A stretch of DNA of 6,878 bases from Caulobacteraceae bacterium (lineage in GTDB: Bacteria > Pseudomonadota > Alphaproteobacteria > Caulobacterales > Caulobacteraceae), in NCBI GenBank assembly GCA_004144935.1, contig SDZP01000187.1:1-6878 (forward strand), given 5' to 3'. The notes below the pieces were generated by a model. The model saw only the letters and a program-made list of their open reading frames with translations. It was not told the DNA's origin and searched no databases. Shown here in pieces: positions 6,210-6,878 of the stretch; position 1 is the first letter of the stretch; each line of letters opens with the position of its first letter. The position numbers and the translations under genes are program-made.

Positions 6210-6878
6210 CTTTTCCCCCGATGTACGCGGCAATGAAGGACAACCCGTAAGAGATGGCGAGGCCCGCCGCAACGGCGATGCCGAAGGCCTTCACGGGATA
6301 GGTGGAACTGAGGCTCAAAAGTCCCATCGACAGGATGGCCGTCAGGGCGGTGATCAGGATCGGCAGGCCGGCCAGGGGCGAGCGCTTGCCGATGGCCGCC
6401 TCGTAGCGAAGGATCGAATAGTCCGCCCCCGTACCGACCACCACGAAGGCCCCCATCAGCGAGAAGAAGCTCATCGGCGTGCCCAGCGCGCTGGCCGCGA
6501 TCACGCCGCCGGTCACGCCCAGGGCCGGGGCGATCAGCACGCTCAGCGCGGAGAGCCGCCGATAGATGACCAGCAACACCACGCCGATGGCGAGAAAGGC
6601 GGCGACCACCGCCAGGCCGGCCATGCGGCGGTAGCTGCCGAAAGCCTCGCTGTAGGCGCTGGCCGGATCGACATAGGCGGCGTCGGTGAGGCCCCTGGTG
6701 GCGGCGATGACCGCCGGCGCCGCGGCCTCGGGCACGGGCGCGATCAGGTAGCTCAGATGCCGGGACTCCCCGCCCAGGCTGGCGATCCAGTCGGGCAGCT
6801 TGACGCCGGGCGGCGACTCGAAGGGTTTGAAGTCCGCCGCCGGGATCCCCAGCAATGCGGCCCGCTCGGGCAGGCGCG
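6193..6878 (-). CDS. MMPL/RND-type exporter, C-terminal part (ApeM-type), 5' truncated by the window
   Basis: The last 227 residues of a large inner-membrane transporter; the frame is open to the right edge and the start lies outside. The fragment begins with the end of a periplasmic domain (to about residue 75), then has hydrophobic segments near 85-105, 111-131, 134-152, 170-190 and 194-219. This is the TM8-TM12 pattern of the second RND half. GTGADY (148-153) in the third of these segments carries the Asp-Tyr pair that, in MmpL3-type transporters, sits in the proton relay. The fragment matches the MMPL exporters of aryl polyene clusters, thought to move the polyene lipid across or out of the inner membrane. 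A TTG at 6855 could be mistaken for the start but is internal. Its 3' end overlaps the flavoenzyme gene by 17 bases, indicating co-transcription. Confidence 0.88.
   Translation of the reverse strand, partial: RLPERAALLGIPAADFKPFESPPGVKLPDWIASLGGESRHLSYLIAPVPEAAAPAVIAATRGLTDAAYVDPASAYSEAFGSYRRMAGLAVVAAFLAIGVVLLVIYRRLSALSVLIAPALGVTGGVIAASALGTPMSFFSLMGAFVVVGTGADYSILRYEAAIGKRSPLAGLPILITALTAILSMGLLSLSSTYPVKAFGIAVAAGLAISYGLSFIAAYIGGKDVREA
6214..6219 (-). promoter_or_regulatory. Ribosome binding site that fixes the flavoenzyme start
   Basis: Minus-strand GGGGGA, followed by a four-base spacer AAAG and then ATG at 6209-6207. It lies within the 3' part of the exporter gene, upstream of that gene's stop. 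It is the strongest start signal in the operon and supports the 412-residue form over a longer one. Confidence 0.6.

Noticed and set aside
5025..6236. 403-codon plus-strand open frame opposite the flavoenzyme
   Set aside because: Mirror frame of a clearly real gene; Val/Asp/Gly-rich translation without domain structure.
6210..6272. Earlier start for the flavoenzyme, adding 21 residues
   Set aside because: The added residues lie in the exporter gene and precede a normal flavoprotein N-terminus; the ATG at 6209 has the strong ribosome site.
1..6878. CRISPR arrays, tRNA/rRNA genes, insertion sequences, attachment sites
   Set aside because: No repeat arrays, RNA-gene patterns, transposase motifs or direct-repeat boundaries were seen; the window is almost fully coding.

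Overview
The window is gene-dense, high-GC DNA from what is probably a proteobacterium. The base composition, the GTG starts and the protein flavour suggest an alphaproteobacterium, possibly Caulobacteraceae, but nothing here fixes the taxon. Almost everything lies on the minus strand as one tightly packed operon that enters at the right edge and runs leftward. No stretch over 300 bases lacks a gene, and no promoter for the operon is visible, so it must start beyond base 6878.

Layout in transcription order (right to left): the C-terminal part of an MMPL/RND-type exporter (6878-6193); a flavin-dependent oxidoreductase of the tryptophan-halogenase family (6209-4971); a DUF3261-like lipoprotein (4974-4381); a beta-ketoacyl-ACP synthase (4384-3194); a small hot-dog 3-hydroxyacyl-ACP dehydratase (3197-2742); a FabG-type 3-ketoacyl-ACP reductase (2745-2005); a second beta-ketoacyl-ACP synthase (2008-788); and a LysE/RhtB-family exporter (783-166). 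On the plus strand, the tail of a response-regulator receiver domain (1-169) runs into the operon's 3' end. The two convergent stop codons share one CTAG.

The order exporter - (flavoenzyme) - lipoprotein - ketosynthase - dehydratase - ketoreductase - ketosynthase matches the distal half of aryl polyene (APE) / xanthomonadin-type clusters (ApeM-N-O-P-Q-R in the Ape naming). These are type II fatty-acid/polyketide-like systems that make conjugated polyene pigments carried to the outer membrane. In that model the ketosynthases extend an ACP-bound aryl starter with malonyl units. The ketoreductase and dehydratase convert each beta-keto group to a trans double bond, and no enoyl reductase is seen, as expected for a polyene. 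The MMPL exporter and the lipoprotein help move the product outward. ACPs, the chain-length factor (ApeC), the partner dehydratase (ApeI), aryl-activating ligase, acyl/glycosyltransferases, thioesterase and LolA-like carrier are not in this window and would be expected upstream.

The most distinctive points are the flavoenzyme, which carries the sequence signatures of flavin-dependent halogenases but has a GD-to-GN change in its FAD site, and the LysE-type exporter fused transcriptionally to the 3' end of the operon. I see no evidence of a wholly new kind of system; this is a recognisable pigment operon with some non-standard parts.
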